A stretch of 64,000 nt of DNA from Hymenopellis radicata (taxonomy: Eukaryota; Basidiomycota; Agaricomycetes; Agaricales; Physalacriaceae), in NCBI GenBank assembly GCA_015501595.1, contig JADNRX010000242.1, positions 1 to 64,000 on the forward strand. The letters run 5' to 3'. How positions within the stretch are numbered: the stretch's first letter is position 1; each line of letters starts with the position of its first letter. The translations under genes were made by a program, and so were the position numbers. A model generated the notes under the pieces. The model worked only from the letters and a program-made list of their open reading frames with translations, made no database searches and was not told the origin of the DNA. This document shows positions 22,649 to 33,852 of this stretch, one piece after another.

Positions 22649-23653
22649 CCCCTTGTGGACGAATTTTACCTTTCGGCGTATGTCGTCGCTGAAGCAGATC
22701 GCGCTGCAGCACGGGGACGAGTTCAGGATTCTGCTCGATTTGAAAATGGCCCAACAGCTTTTCTCCGATATTGGTTACTTCCCCGTCTTGGAGGTCGACA
22801 GAGAGGGCGGAGTTACCGATGTAGTCGAAGACAGTTCGGCCAAATTGGCCTTCAATACTGTTCTTGGCCGCGGTCAGGAGTTTGATTCGCCCTTGCTTCG
22901 CTTTACTTTGGGCGCACTGGTAAGCGGCCTTTCGTTTTCTCCGCTCGTGGGCTCGTCTTTTGAGGCTCACCCCCCTTTTTAGGAGTTCAGCGCTGCCATC
23001 TTCCTCGACGAGAGCCGCTCTCTGGCCATGGATGCTTCGCTTCGCCTGTGTTTAGTGGAGATCTGGATAGTTATCTATGGTTTCGTCCTCCAGTTCCAAG
23101 GACGATACCCAGGTGTCCGCGTGATCTGGAACCTTATGGGTAATCTGCTCCCGCCGCCTCTTCAGAACATCACGAAAATGGGTTTAGGCCTTAAGGTGTT
23201 CCAAGGAATCTTGAGGGCACATATGCTCTTTAAGACCGCTGAAGTGCTTATGCCGGTGAGGCGCCTTAAATGCAGGTTCACCGGTGACCTCTGCCTTAGG
23301 TTGCCTCAGGACATCTCAAAGGAGTCTTAATGAGCCTACAGGACACCTCAAGTCATACAGATACATAGCTCATGCCTTAAGGCAAATTTAATACTGCCTA
23401 AGGAAGTCTCAAGTCAAGTTGAAGCATCCCGTACACACTTCAAGCAGCCGAAAAGACAGTGAAATCCGTCAAAGAAAGTATAAATAAACAATTCATTGCA
23501 CAGTCTGTAGTCACCGACATATACAAAATACATTAACATGTACAAATACAATGTAGATAATTAAAAAGATACACACAATACAGAGAAAGCAAACACACTT
23601 ACATGGTGGTTGGTACTCTTTGAATTGCTCTGACAAGGTGTATCAGCAGACTT

Positions 23654-24843
23654 TAGGGTTTACAAGTCCGGTTGGGTCCGGTTGCGGCACCCAAATTCGG
23701 AAGGACCGGCAACCGCAACCGGTTGCCCAAACCGACTTTTCGCCTCAACCGAGGACCGCAACCGGTCCTTAATAAGGACCGGTTGAAACTGCAGTCTTTC
23801 GCCGGTCTACAACCGGTTGGGACCGCTTATGGTCGCAACCAGTCGCGACCGGTTGGGACCACCCATCACCACCCAAAATCCATTCATGCGCGACGAGCAT
23901 CCCCGGGCAATGGCACGGGGACACTCAGTCGTGCATGATGCAGGACTGAATGAGTGGATGGTAGTGGTAGTGGTAGGAGGGGGGTGGTAGTGGTGGGTGA
24001 TGGTGGATATAGTGGTCGTGGAGGAGGTCGTCGGTGGTGACGCGTCATCTGTGTCGCGGCGTCTTCGTGAGCGCGTCGTCTAGCAGCAGCTCTTTAAAAG
24101 TAGTCAGCCTTTATAACCATGTTGACGGCGCCTGGATACGCCGCCAACACCAAAGACCACAGGAAAAATACTCACGAAATCCGACGCGTCACCTGCAAGC
24201 GAGTCTCATCGCGTCTCCTTGTCCTCCTGCTACTCCTCCTGGTCCCCCCGTTGCAGTCGTTAGTCGTTCGCTGCCCGTTTGCGGGCTGACGCGTCCTGTT
24301 CTGGTCGGGGAGACGACTTTGAGTCGTCTCCTGGTATAGCCGTTTCCGTGGAGACGACACAAAGTCGTCTCCCAGTCTCTCAACACCGACCCAGAGTCGT
24401 GTGTTCATCTGAAATCACCGACTTATAGTCGAGTGATGCTGCCGTCGTCGCCGACTTGCAGTCGAGCGGCGGCGGTTGATGGTAGTGGTGGTAGAAATCA
24501 AGAGAGCCAACCCGATCGCACGCTTACGCGTACGTTCGGATCTCGGCCCGAGTCGCCGGATCTAAAGAAATAGTAGCGAATGCCTCGTTTAGGCCACACA
24601 AGGGCCCGTTTGAGTCAGAAAAAATTCGTAAATTCACATTAAATATATATCTACCTTATCCGGTCTCAACCGGTCTCAACCGGTTGTGTCGCGGTCCTAG
24701 AAAAAATAGCCAGACGTTCGGACCGTCAACCGCAACCGGTTGGGACCGGCAACCGGTCCTTCAATAACCGGTCCAAAATCGGTTGCGGTCCGGTTGGGTT
24801 CACCGGTCCTACCCGGTCCTACCAACCGGACTTGTAAACTCTA
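23654..24843 (+). mobile_element. DNA element, family C, copy 2
   Basis: Ends are TAGGGTTTACAAGTCCGG and CCGGACTTGTAAACTCTA, with AACCGGTT-type subterminal repeats. The interior has the family A/B blocks in the same order: core at about 23902, a TGCGGGCTGACGCGTCC block near 24281, GACTTTGAGTCG palindromes, CTCGGCCCGAGTCGCCGGATC near 24541, and an AAAAAATTCGTAAATTCA tract near 24622. Flanks share CAGCAG (23644 and 24845), but not as a clean 8-bp duplication. Confidence 0.8.
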
Positions 24844-24854
24844 CCAGCAGTGTC

Positions 24855-25135
24855 CTCGGTGATTGGTCGTAGTCCTCGTCCTGGTTGGCCGTCATCATCG
24901 TCCTGGTCGGGTATTATCCTCGTCCTGGGCGGGTATCGTCCTCGTCTCGGTCAGGCATCGTCCTCGTCACGGTCGGGCATCGTCCTCATCTCGGTCGGGC
25001 ATCGTCCTCGTCTCGGTCGGGTATCGTCCTCAGCGTGGTCGGGTATCGTCCTCAGCGTGGATAGGTATCGCCCTCAGTGTGGTCAGGTATCGTCCTCAGT
25101 GTGGTCAAGTATCATCCTCGTCGCAGTCAAACGTC
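24855..25135 (+). repeat. Tandem repeat, unit GTCGGGTATCGTCCTC-like
   Basis: About a dozen imperfect units of roughly 24 bp, each including GGTCGGGYATCGTCCTC. This drives the long Ser/Arg-rich open frames seen here. A GAGGACGACNTC tract of inverse sense lies in the sibling insertion at 41330-41700. Confidence 0.8.
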
Positions 25136-26549
25136 CTCGGTGCTCAGGCAGCTCGTCGTAAGGGCATCCTCGTCATGTTCGTGCTTGTCATCATGGCGCT
25201 CGAGCTCAAGCTCGTTGTCGTTGTGCTCGTGCCAAAGTTGTCGCAATGTTCCTACTCCTCGTCGTGGTGCGCATACTTGACATTGCATGGGTACTCGTTG
25301 TCGTCGTGTTTGTGCTCGGTTGATGCTGTGCTTGCGGTCGGTGGTCGTCGTCCCAGTGGCGGCGGCTTGTCACGGTCGAGTACTGCGATGGAGTGTGTCG
25401 TGTGTTGGTAGTTGCAGTCGAGGAACGGATGGTGGAAGGTAAAGGAGGGAATGTCGGACTTTGAAAGGGGGATCGAAGAAAACTCAACAGCACGTGGTCC
25501 TGACGTGGCCGATCACGGCCGTCGGAGACCGACGGCCAAACGGACTTGGAGAAATTTTGGAGAAGACTGGTATGGCGAGCAGAAAAAGAGTGGTGGCTGC
25601 AATTGTCGGATAGCGTTGAGGGATTCTTGGCGAGATTTGATGTATCTGTACACTGATGGCGGCCGTTACTGGTGTTCCGAAGTCTTCATCGTAGCCTATG
25701 CCGCGTAGACCATAAGCGCAAGCAATCAGTAACAGCCATAATAGACAAAAGAAATACGCACCTGCGAAGGTCGTACACGTCCGCGACGTCGTACAGACGT
25801 TGCTAGTCCCCAACAAGTCCAACATCGCAAAATCCCAGCTCGTTAATGAGCAATTGCTCCGGTCGCAAGGTCAATCGTACAAGCCTTGCTATGAGAAAAA
25901 TGGTAAGAGGTTGCAGAGTACTGGAGAATGACGACCGAGCCGTGCTCACTCGTGGTCCTGGTAGCTATCCAGTAGCCTCGTCGGTAGAGGGCTTAGTGCC
26001 GCAAAATTCACAGCCGGTCGAAGCCGTGGAGACGTGTCCGTGGATTCAGCTGCAAGAAGAAAAAGAGGAAATGGGAAGAAGAGGCCCGCGGCTGGATGGC
26101 ATGTCGATGTGTGGTGGTAAGAGACAAGGTAAACAAATCCGAACAATGCTTGATCACTGTTCGGATCAGCATACAATGTCTTGCGAAATGGTATGTCCGG
26201 GTAAGTACTAACTACCACAGGATGTGGCAGTCCTAAATTTTGCTGCGCCATTGTGAAGTGTATATTGCGTGAAAAGTTCGAGCCGCAGAGGGGGTGTAGC
26301 GCGTTAGAGCGCACGATTTCTAATTATATGGATGGGATACTATCTACTTAAGCTCAATTTCATGTCTACACGCAGTATTATTACCAAAAATTCTATTGAT
26401 ACATAGAATATAGATACACTGCATGAGATCCCGACGATTAAAATACGACTCCGAGCCCGTCGTCGCTGTCCCGAGCGTCGACGAGCGCATTCCGTTGATG
26501 ATCGGATGACCGATCCGAGCCATCCGGACAGTGATCGAACGGTGGTCTC

Positions 26550-26991
26550 TAGGGTGGGGGAAATAAGTGGAGGTTTTTTACCAAAACACTTATTTACATG
26601 TAAATTACAGTAAATTACCTGGTAAATTACATGGCTGGCCGAGGGTCAGATTTCGGGTGGTAATTTACCTGTCACGTGCACCCGCCCGGGCCGCCACTAA
26701 CCCATTTCCGGACATATATCAGTGTCAGCACAAGCCTGACTAGTCGAGGGAGGTGGCTGTAGTGCCCTAAAGCCAACCAGTGGCCTGGGATAACTCAGAG
26801 GGCTGTCTTAATAGCATTTTCTGGAGAAACTTTGAGAAATTTTGGAAGGAAATTTGCGCCACCACAACGTGTCATGTGACCATCACGTGCGAGGTAAATT
26901 ACCTGGTAAATAAGTAAATTACATGGCCTCCGGCGGGCCGCTGGTAATTTACTGGTAAATAAGTGAGCTCGGACTTATTTCCCCCACCCTA
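26550..26991. mobile_element. 442-bp MITE, family E
   Basis: Ends are TAGGGTGGGGGAAATAAGT and its inverse, flanked by a perfect 8-bp duplication GTGGTCTC (26542-26549 and 26992-26999). Subterminal regions repeat GTAAATTAC and TACCTGGTAAATTAC. It has no coding capacity and does not contain the shared core of the larger elements. Confidence 0.92.
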
Positions 26992-29140
26992 GTGGTCTCT
27001 GCCCTCCGACTACCACCACCGTCCTTATTTGGCCCACCCACTCCCGGAAAGGTCGTCTGTGCCACCTCAGTACTTTCTTTACTGTCTGGATCAAGAAATG
27101 GACGAACAGAACCGGACGACGACTCGCTGCGTAAGCCCAGACGACTGGCAGCATTTTCATTCAAAAACCGACGCCGTTGACGAGCAGCGTCGACATCTAA
27201 ACGGCGCCAACCCCGCAGCGACCGGCAATTGGGCTCTGGATGGGTGGGAGCAGGTGGAGATGGCGTCGCCGTCTGCTGGCCGCAATCCTACGACCAACTT
27301 TGAGTCGTCGTGCGTAGTCACGGAGACCGACTTTGTGTCGTCTCCCTCTGACACCCGACTCGACTCACATGCGGCCCTCTTGGCTCTTTGCAGCGACGAC
27401 GACGAGCGTGGCCTCGCTCTATAACATTTCGGGACTGAGCCGTATGTCAAGTCACTAGTAGACAATTTAGGCGCCCCCTCATCTCTAATCCACCCAGCGT
27501 TCATGCCCTCGACGCACCCGACAGAAAGGAGATAGATTGTTTATTCTACGTAGGACAAGGTGCGTTTATTGTCACTGTAGTAATCTTCTCTCATCCCCAC
27601 ACGTCTTTGACTCCCAGAACGACATATTCCCGTCTCTCTCCTACCTCCGCCATTGCATTCCTTGGACGGATGCACTCTTTTGGATTTCTAGACGGCGCGT
27701 ACTCGAGCAATTGGCGCCTGCTGCCGCCGCTATACGGACTCTGGGATTCTCCGCCCCGTTCCACGACCGTTCAGCGGCATGGTGTGTTTTCCCGTCTGCT
27801 CTCGTCGACGCGGTTGTTAAAGACTTTTCCAGCTTTCTCGTCGCACTCTAACGGCGCACAAGGAAGTCTATGCCAGACTCTCCTCGAAGAGTCCTGACGC
27901 GGAGGGCAGGATATCCTGGTATGTCGTCGTGGTTCCCCCCCATTTGTCGCTTGCTCACTGTACGCCCGCTTGATGGCATCGCAGCCTCCGCCGTACCTCC
28001 TAAACTCGCTTCTTTTTGCCATTTCTTTCGTTCTATACGTCCGCCGGACGACAACGTGCGTAAGTCCTCGCAGCATATCCAAGAAACAGTGGCCTCGGCA
28101 CCTTTGAACGTATAGCGACTACGGCGCTTGTCTTCTCGGAGAACTTCGCTCATTGGGATGGCGTTTCGCGACCTAGGCATTATCCGTCACGCCACCCAGA
28201 AGCGGCGGATTATACTCGGGCGCTTGGGCTGGATGGTGTCCGTGTTGGATGCTCCGACAGGCCATTGCTCTGCGAGGCCACGGATCTGACGTTGCGCTGC
28301 GCCGGCGCATGCAATGAATTACGCGACCGACTCTTACCAGTGCGCGAAGATCGTGTGTCTCGTTGACCTCCACGACATTCTGTACCGCGGAAGGAATATC
28401 TACCCTACGGACTTCAGCTCGTGGCTGTCGTTCACCGCGGGAGTCTGCATCTTGCACGAAGTTCACCTGGGTGTTTTCGAACGGGGTCTGGCCACTGTGC
28501 ACTTGCACAGTGCGTCGCCTCGGCGAAATATTCTCCTCCGTTGTCAGCGTACGTACCTTGATGAATGCCTGCTCGAGGACGCCCTCGAGTCTAGTCACGT
28601 CGGTCTCGATGTCGTCGCCCATCCATCCCTACATCATCGAGATGCACGATCCTCCATCTAACACCATTGTACAGTTATGAATGAGACCGATATTGTTTTA
28701 GAGTAGTCATATTCTTTTGATGTGCATGCCACCTGGGCAAAATATAATTTGCCTCAACCCAACTTAAAGTCCTTAACAGTATGAGTGCCTGCTTCGATGT
28801 GTCTTGATGTTCCTCAAGTGTGTTGTGTGGGTGAGTACTGTCACAAGTGGCTTCTGTTCATTCTAAAGCAACTGTGGCTAGATACTAATTCCCAAGGCAG
28901 CTTAAGACTACTCGAAGTGCACTAAGGCATGATGTCATGCCTTTAAGGCATCTTAACGGTCTTGAGAGCCAATACACACCTCAAGAGCCTCAAGTAAATG
29001 CCTGTGTGTTGAGGCACATTGAGGCTAAGAGCAGTTTCCTGATGAACGGTCGGCTCTTTACTGCGCCTTACTTCCTCCGGGTTTCCCACCGGCTAGCGTT
29101 TCGTTTAGAGATCCTCATTCCGGAGTTCCATCGATTCTGA

Positions 29141-30092
29141 CCGTTCTTTTTGACGTTGCGTTTAGACCCAAGCCGTTCTCCGATTGGAGACTCCACTCGA
29201 GGAGGATGCCTTTTTCGGGGCCGTAGTCGACGCTGCTGAAGAAGATCCTTATGTGAACTTCGCGAAGTAGAGGACCATGTTGGCCTCCTCAATGTGGAGC
29301 TTCGGGAATGGTTTCTCAATTGGAAGAATTTCAACCCGATGCTCCCTCCTAGTCCTGGAAGTTATAACGTGGGTCGGAGATTGGTCCGCTTCTTCTTTCT
29401 AAAAATCTCCGCTTACAGCTATTCAGTAGTTCTATTCCGACGATTGAGACTATTCCCAGGTGCCTCCGTTTCATCGGCGCCGGGTTTTGGGAAATCGACT
29501 GGTCAAAAGGGGATTTTTCCAATTTTCATGCGTTTGAGGAGGTTTCGCGAGGCAGTACTCCATGATGAATATTTAGCTTGGCATTTCGTGAACACTATGT
29601 GTCGCATCCCTCGTAGTCCCTTGTTCAATCATAGTTCTTTGTATTAAAATGTTTTCATGTCTTTTTATGAACCTGTTGGTCCCTCCCCTTAACTTTGCCT
29701 CGTTAGTTGGGAGAGGTTTTTATGACTCCAAATGCGTCTCTTTTCTCATATATTCAGATTTTCGGAGATCTACTTGGTTAAATTCTGACGCGGGCGATCT
29801 TGTTAGTTGTCAAAAAGACCCAAAATTCCGCTTCTATGCGAAATCGACCGTTATGCCAATCAACCTCGGCTAGTTGTTGTTCTTGGAGCTGTATGATCAT
29901 TTTGAATTAGTCCAAGGTCATGAGTTCGAACCTTGCTCAGGTTTTTGTTGCTCTCCCTCGCCACGAACGTCAAGATTCCGACTTAAAATTCTGTTCTTCG
30001 CGAATCTTCTAAAATTTTCTGTACACTTTTTCGTTCTGGATTATTCTATATACAAAATTTTCTGGAGGGGGTTTTTACAAATCGTGAAAATC
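29141..30092. other. Retroelement interior without a recognised gene
   Basis: Several open frames on the plus strand (for example 29294-29647) have no known domains. The string CTCCCCTTAACTTT at 29688-29701 repeats the polypurine tract next to the left LTR. A GAGTTCGAACC string at 29930 resembles a tRNA B-box but no cloverleaf could be drawn. Confidence 0.4.
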
Positions 30093-31394
30093 TAGAGCAA
30101 GGCACGAGTGGTAAGTACTTGCAGATATCTGCAAGTATTGACGTCACCCGGGTGGTGCCGCACCCGGCACCTGCCTACCCGGCACTTGCCAACACCCGGG
30201 TGGTGCACAGGTGGCAAGTATGGGTTTCTGACATCAAGTACTTGGGACAAGTACTTGCCTAATACTTGCCTAGCTACACTTATATATTTTTCTTGATTTT
30301 CTCCAATTTATTTGGGCTCAAACGAGCCCAACATCGTCGAGAATCGATCTTGCGAGCAATTTCTATCATCGCCGAGATCGCCGAGCAGTCCGGCAGTTTC
30401 CGGATAGCGATCGATCAGCCCAGATCTCATCGCTCTTCCTCTTACCATCACAGCACGACTTCAACGTCGTGCTTGTCGGCCCCAGAACTTGGTCTGGGGC
30501 TTGTCTGACTTCTCTTCTTTGTTTTTCTCTGCTTTTTCTGTGCGGTTTGGCTTCGCGCCGACCGCTGCGCCCTCGGATACGTTCCGGGGCGCATTCTGGC
30601 GTCTGTCTTCGCGACAGTGCCCTTCTGGACCGCGTAAGCCCTCAGGACGAGGCCGCCCTACTATTGGACAACGAGCGCGCGCTCGTAGCGGCGCTCGTCT
30701 ACACGACGGCGCCAGTCTCACGGCACTCGTCTATACGACGGCGCCAGTTTCACGGCACTCGCCTACATGACGGCGCCGTTTTTGTGACAACACACGGCGC
30801 TGAAGCCCTCAGGACGAGGCATCAACACTACTGGACGGCGTGGGCAGGTCGAGCGGCTGGATTAGCCCTCGCTTCGTTGTAGAGACTGGGCGGATGGCGT
30901 CGCAGACGCATTCCGCCCCAAATCGTGCATGTTTCCTTTGCTGCTTATTTCTTGACTTTATTCACCGTGCGGCTGCCGCACAGAATGTGTACGCCAGGAC
31001 ACGTCGAAGATTCGAACACGGACCACCCCATCTCAACAACTTCACGACGACCTCGCCACCCATTCTCCTCACCTTTGCCCTCTCTCATACCCCACCCCAC
31101 CCCTTACACTCCGTTTAGCTGCGGTTCTTGCTCATGCAAGTAACCGGGGCTTCACGCATGTGTATCGTGCACGTCGATTGCCCCGCGCAATTGCTCGGGG
31201 GTCGTCGGCGGGCACGAAAGCTGCTTCTAATTTTGCAGATACTCAGGCAAGTACTTGCCCATCTGGAGGCAAGTACTTGCCAAGTACTTGCGGGTACTCG
31301 GGTGTGTTGCCAGGTGGCAAGTCCGGCTTTCCGGCAGCAAGTATTTGCCGGGCGGTGTCGGGTGCACCCGGGTAGACACTCGTGCCTTGCTCTA
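30093..31394. mobile_element. hAT-like non-autonomous element, family D (AAGTACTT ends)
   Basis: Ends are TAGAGCAAGGCACGAGTG and its exact inverse, with the perfect 8-bp duplication TGAAAATC (30085-30092 and 31395-31402). Subterminal regions repeat GGCAAGTACTTGCC. The interior has a GCGTAAGCCCTC block at 30636 and a diverged core, GCCCCGCGCAATTGCTCGGGG, near 31180. A GGCGCC-containing 33-bp unit (ACGACGGCGCC...CACTCGTCT) is tandemly repeated at 30700-30790. No transposase. Confidence 0.9.
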
Positions 31395-31459
31395 TGAAAA
31401 TCTTGTCCGTAGTTGCTAAATACACCGCGGTCAATGCTTGTATGTATCTAGAAATTTTT

Positions 31460-33224
31460 CTACCCGTCCAGCCCTTCCTGAGTTGAGGTATCCACTTCGG
31501 GCTCCAGCGCTACCTGTTCCACGACTGGGGGTGGCTCCGTCGCTACCTGTTCCTCGACTGGGGGTGGCTCCGGTGCTTGGATACTGGCTGTCCGTGATCG
31601 TTCAGCCTGAGGTGGCTCAACGGACGCTCGTTGTACGATAGGAGAACCGGGGAGCACACCAGGAGATCCAGGGAGCGCGCCCAGAGATGCTGGGGGCACA
31701 CGCGGAGACCGGGAGCACACCAGGAGATGCTCGAGGCGCCTCCGACAAGGCTCTAGGCATTTCCCCTCCTCCCTGCTCCTCTATCTGGACTGGAGTCGTC
31801 GCTGTCTCTTCCTGAAGCACTCCCTCTGTCTCTGGTTCGTTCACGACAGGCGAGGGTTCTCGGGGCGGCGTTCTCGCTGGGATGGGCAACCGCTCTGGGC
31901 TGGGGAATCGTAGTCTATATCCTCCTCGGTGTCTGGCACGATTCTTCTATGTTCGTCCTTCTTGTAGTGGTAGAGCATGTCGTAGTAAGCTCTGGTCGTC
32001 GAACTATACGCTTTGAGGCCGTAGAAGAAACGCCTAAAATTGAGGAGTTCCCCACTCATCAGCCTACGGCTTGGGAATCTTCCGTCGGGGCTCGGTGGCC
32101 GGAGTTGTCGGATTGCCCTCGCCTGTTCTCGAATCGTCCCCTCCATTCGTTCCACCTTCTGCTCCAATTGCTCTATCTTTTCTTCCGCTGTTAGCTGCGG
32201 TGGCGCGGGAGGAAAGGGGAATAGGGTTCTGGGGAAGGTCAAGCGTTCTCACGGGTTTTAGTCCGTAGTACAAATCCGCGAAGGTGGGCCTTGGCTTTTG
32301 CCTCTCTTGGCTTGTGGATTGCAGTTTCGAGGACGAGGCCACAGGAGAAGCGGGACTCGCGGTCGTTTTCCTTCGCGTTTCGAAGAGGGCCGGGGAGAAC
32401 TGGAGGGAGATCTTGTCGTACGCTTCTCCGCTCCTCCTTTGGGGGTGGTGCGGGAGTGTGCGTCCTGGAGACCGGTCCTTCCGATTGCGACTCCTCTTCG
32501 ACTGCTGGGGACTCGTCTGGAGTGTTGGCGCGGGTCTCCTCTTCTTCCAGTTCCTGCGGACTAGCCTCTCGCTTTGCCTTGCGTTTGGATGAACCAGCAG
32601 CTGGCTGAATTACCGTCAAGGAGGGGCCCGGTTCGCATTTCCTCCGGTTTTCTCTACACCTCTTGCAGCTCTTCGCTCTTCCCGTCCCATCCCAGATGCA
32701 CTGTTCGCGACGCCTGACGCATTCTAAACACGGCGGCTTATCCGCGTGTGGCAGAGAACGGTCCGGCTTGTTCGGAGAACTCGGGCGTTGCGCCACCTGT
32801 CTCGGGTAGGGGTTCGGATTTTGACGCGAGCGAGTCTTCTTGCGCTCCGCAATGGACTCCTCTGGTTCGCGAGGGAGGGCTGTCAGTGGGGAAAGGCGAT
32901 GAAGGGTTCTTCGCGAGGAATCGGGGATAGCGGCTGTGCACGCCAATCAGATCGGTCTTCGTAAGTATTGGGGAAGAGGAGGATCGAGACCTTTTGTTCT
33001 TTCTTTTTCCTCTTTTCTGGGGCGGGATGAGACGGTTTGGATTTGGCGGCGGGTGCGGGGCTGTCTTCTTGGCTTCTTATGCTAGGCTCGTTCTCCGTTG
33101 GTACCGTAGTCGGTTCTGACCGCCGCTTTCGCTTTGGACGAGAGGTCGTCTCCGACATTGGCTCAGGAGGAGCTGGTGGCGACGCCGGGGCGTACTGCGC
33201 GAACCCAGGTTCCATGTCCTCCAT
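31460..33224 (-). CDS. Accessory b-gene 6: Zn2Cys6-type cluster plus coiled coil (frames interrupted)
   Basis: From a start at 33224 the frame encodes a Pro/Ser/Lys-rich N-terminus with basic stretches (PKRKRR, KRKKKEQK). After a frame change near 32900 it encodes the cysteine cluster Cx2Cx6Cx10Cx2Cx6C (about 32630-32730) with basic residues after the fifth cysteine, then a long Glu/Lys/Ser linker. After a second frame change near 32240 a coiled coil follows (EEKIEQLEQKVERMEG) and a Pro/Glu-rich tail. This cysteine spacing is that of fungal binuclear-zinc DNA-binding domains, so nucleic-acid binding is likely but inferred. The frame changes may be introns or mutations. Its WLDD partner lies just upstream with slight overlap. 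Confidence 0.55.
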
Positions 33225-33453
33225 GGCTCCGTCGCCTCTGTCTCTCTATTTTCCGCGTCAATCTTTCCGCTTTCCTTAGATCTAAAACCGGGCGACTTAC
33301 CTCTGGCTGCAGGAGATCCGCTACCTCAGCGAATACGTCATCCAACCAGTGAAGCGCGGTGGCGTACTGCTCTTCATCGAAAGGATGTTGTTCCAGGCGG
33401 CTGCGGACACGAATAAGGAAATACGGAGTGTCCGTCTCACTTTCCGATAGCAA
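33163..33453 (-). CDS. Accessory a-gene 6: WLDD-motif protein (partial)
   Basis: The open segment contains YATALHWLDDVFAEV, the hallmark shared by the other a-genes at 35010, 37211, 43707 and 44840. A helical stretch (LIRVRSRLEQHPFD) precedes it, as in the others. The N-terminal half seems missing or lies in another frame upstream (33454-33600). No known domain is recognised. It sits directly before its cysteine-cluster partner. Confidence 0.6.
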   Translation of the reverse strand: MLSESETDTPYFLIRVRSRLEQHPFDEEQYATALHWLDDVFAEVADLLQPEVSRPVLDLRKAERLTRKIERQRRRSHGGHGTWVRAVRPGVATSSS

Positions 33454-33852
33454 CAGGAGACACTCGTGATTATCGGCTATGAGGGAGGCCCATTCTAAGT
33501 CGAATTCGAAGGCCAGGTCCTTGTGCAGTCCCTGCAGCGACTGTGGTATCGGAGATCGCTATTTCGGTTGGCGAAGACCATATTGACTGTAGTTGCGACA
33601 GAGGGATGATGTGGTTGTTCTGAATTCCAACAAGGGTCTTGTTAAGGATTCGAACTCCGCAACTGCGGTCCGATCGCTACTATAAGCTCCGATGTCTTAA
33701 ATTACTCGGCCTTCAAGCTTCAAGCACATGTCTTTCGCTTGCTTGAAGCTTTCGTAAAATATAAATAAAGGTTGTATTCCAAATGAATTCTTATTCGGGT
33801 TTTTATCTCAAGAAGGTGTAGCTACGCTGTCAAATTGTCCACTATTTCTTGT

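Larger units (their letters stand above)
23253..29038 (-). mobile_element. Large composite insertion, family H, TTAAGGC-rich ends
   Basis: Both margins (23255-23480 and 28710-29035) are rich in GCCTTAAGGC, CCTCAAG and related motifs. The interior shares with the insertion at 37673-42694, in inverted orientation, a GTCCTC/GAGGAC tandem tract and a block of more than 200 bp (26310-26535 against 39940-40170). Exact ends were not fixed. It contains a family C element, a 442-bp MITE and open frames at 25412-26211, 27029-27897 and 28173-28661 without recognised domains, which may be captured host sequence. GCGTAAGCCC occurs near 27129. Confidence 0.6.
21499..29140 (+). pseudogene. Second antisense intron-containing gene, split by two insertions
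   Basis: A start codon at 21499 (MNCNLPL) is followed after 22 nt by the family A element at 21521-22648. Deleting the element and one copy of its CCCCTTGT duplication restores an open frame into the block at 22657. That block (LKQIALQHGDEF, ending LRFTLGAL) is followed by an intron with GTAAGC donor and TTTTTAG acceptor (22920-22982). The next exon (EFSAAIFLDESRSLAMDASL) runs to about 23252, where the 5.8-kb insertion starts. A plausible last segment resumes at about 29041 (NGRLFTAPYFLR) and stops at 29140. No known domain. Two insertions make this copy inactive, but the codon structure suggests recent function. Confidence 0.5.

Noticed and set aside
24855..25135. Regular repeats resembling a CRISPR array
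   Set aside because: Units are contiguous and imperfect without unique spacers, and the genome is clearly eukaryotic; this is a minisatellite.
26280..26335. tRNA-like 5' half (GTAGCGCGTTAGAGCGC), with a diverged copy near 40160-40200
   Set aside because: A D-arm-like hairpin is possible, but no B-box follows. It is better explained as part of the block shared by the two large insertions.
27537..28661. Possible host genes at 27537-27897 and 28173-28661
   Set aside because: Frames overlap on both strands, have no recognisable domains, and lie within a transposon; at most captured fragments.
29870..29945. tRNA-like GAGTTCGAACC B-box
   Set aside because: No A-box or acceptor pairing could be drawn at the expected distance.
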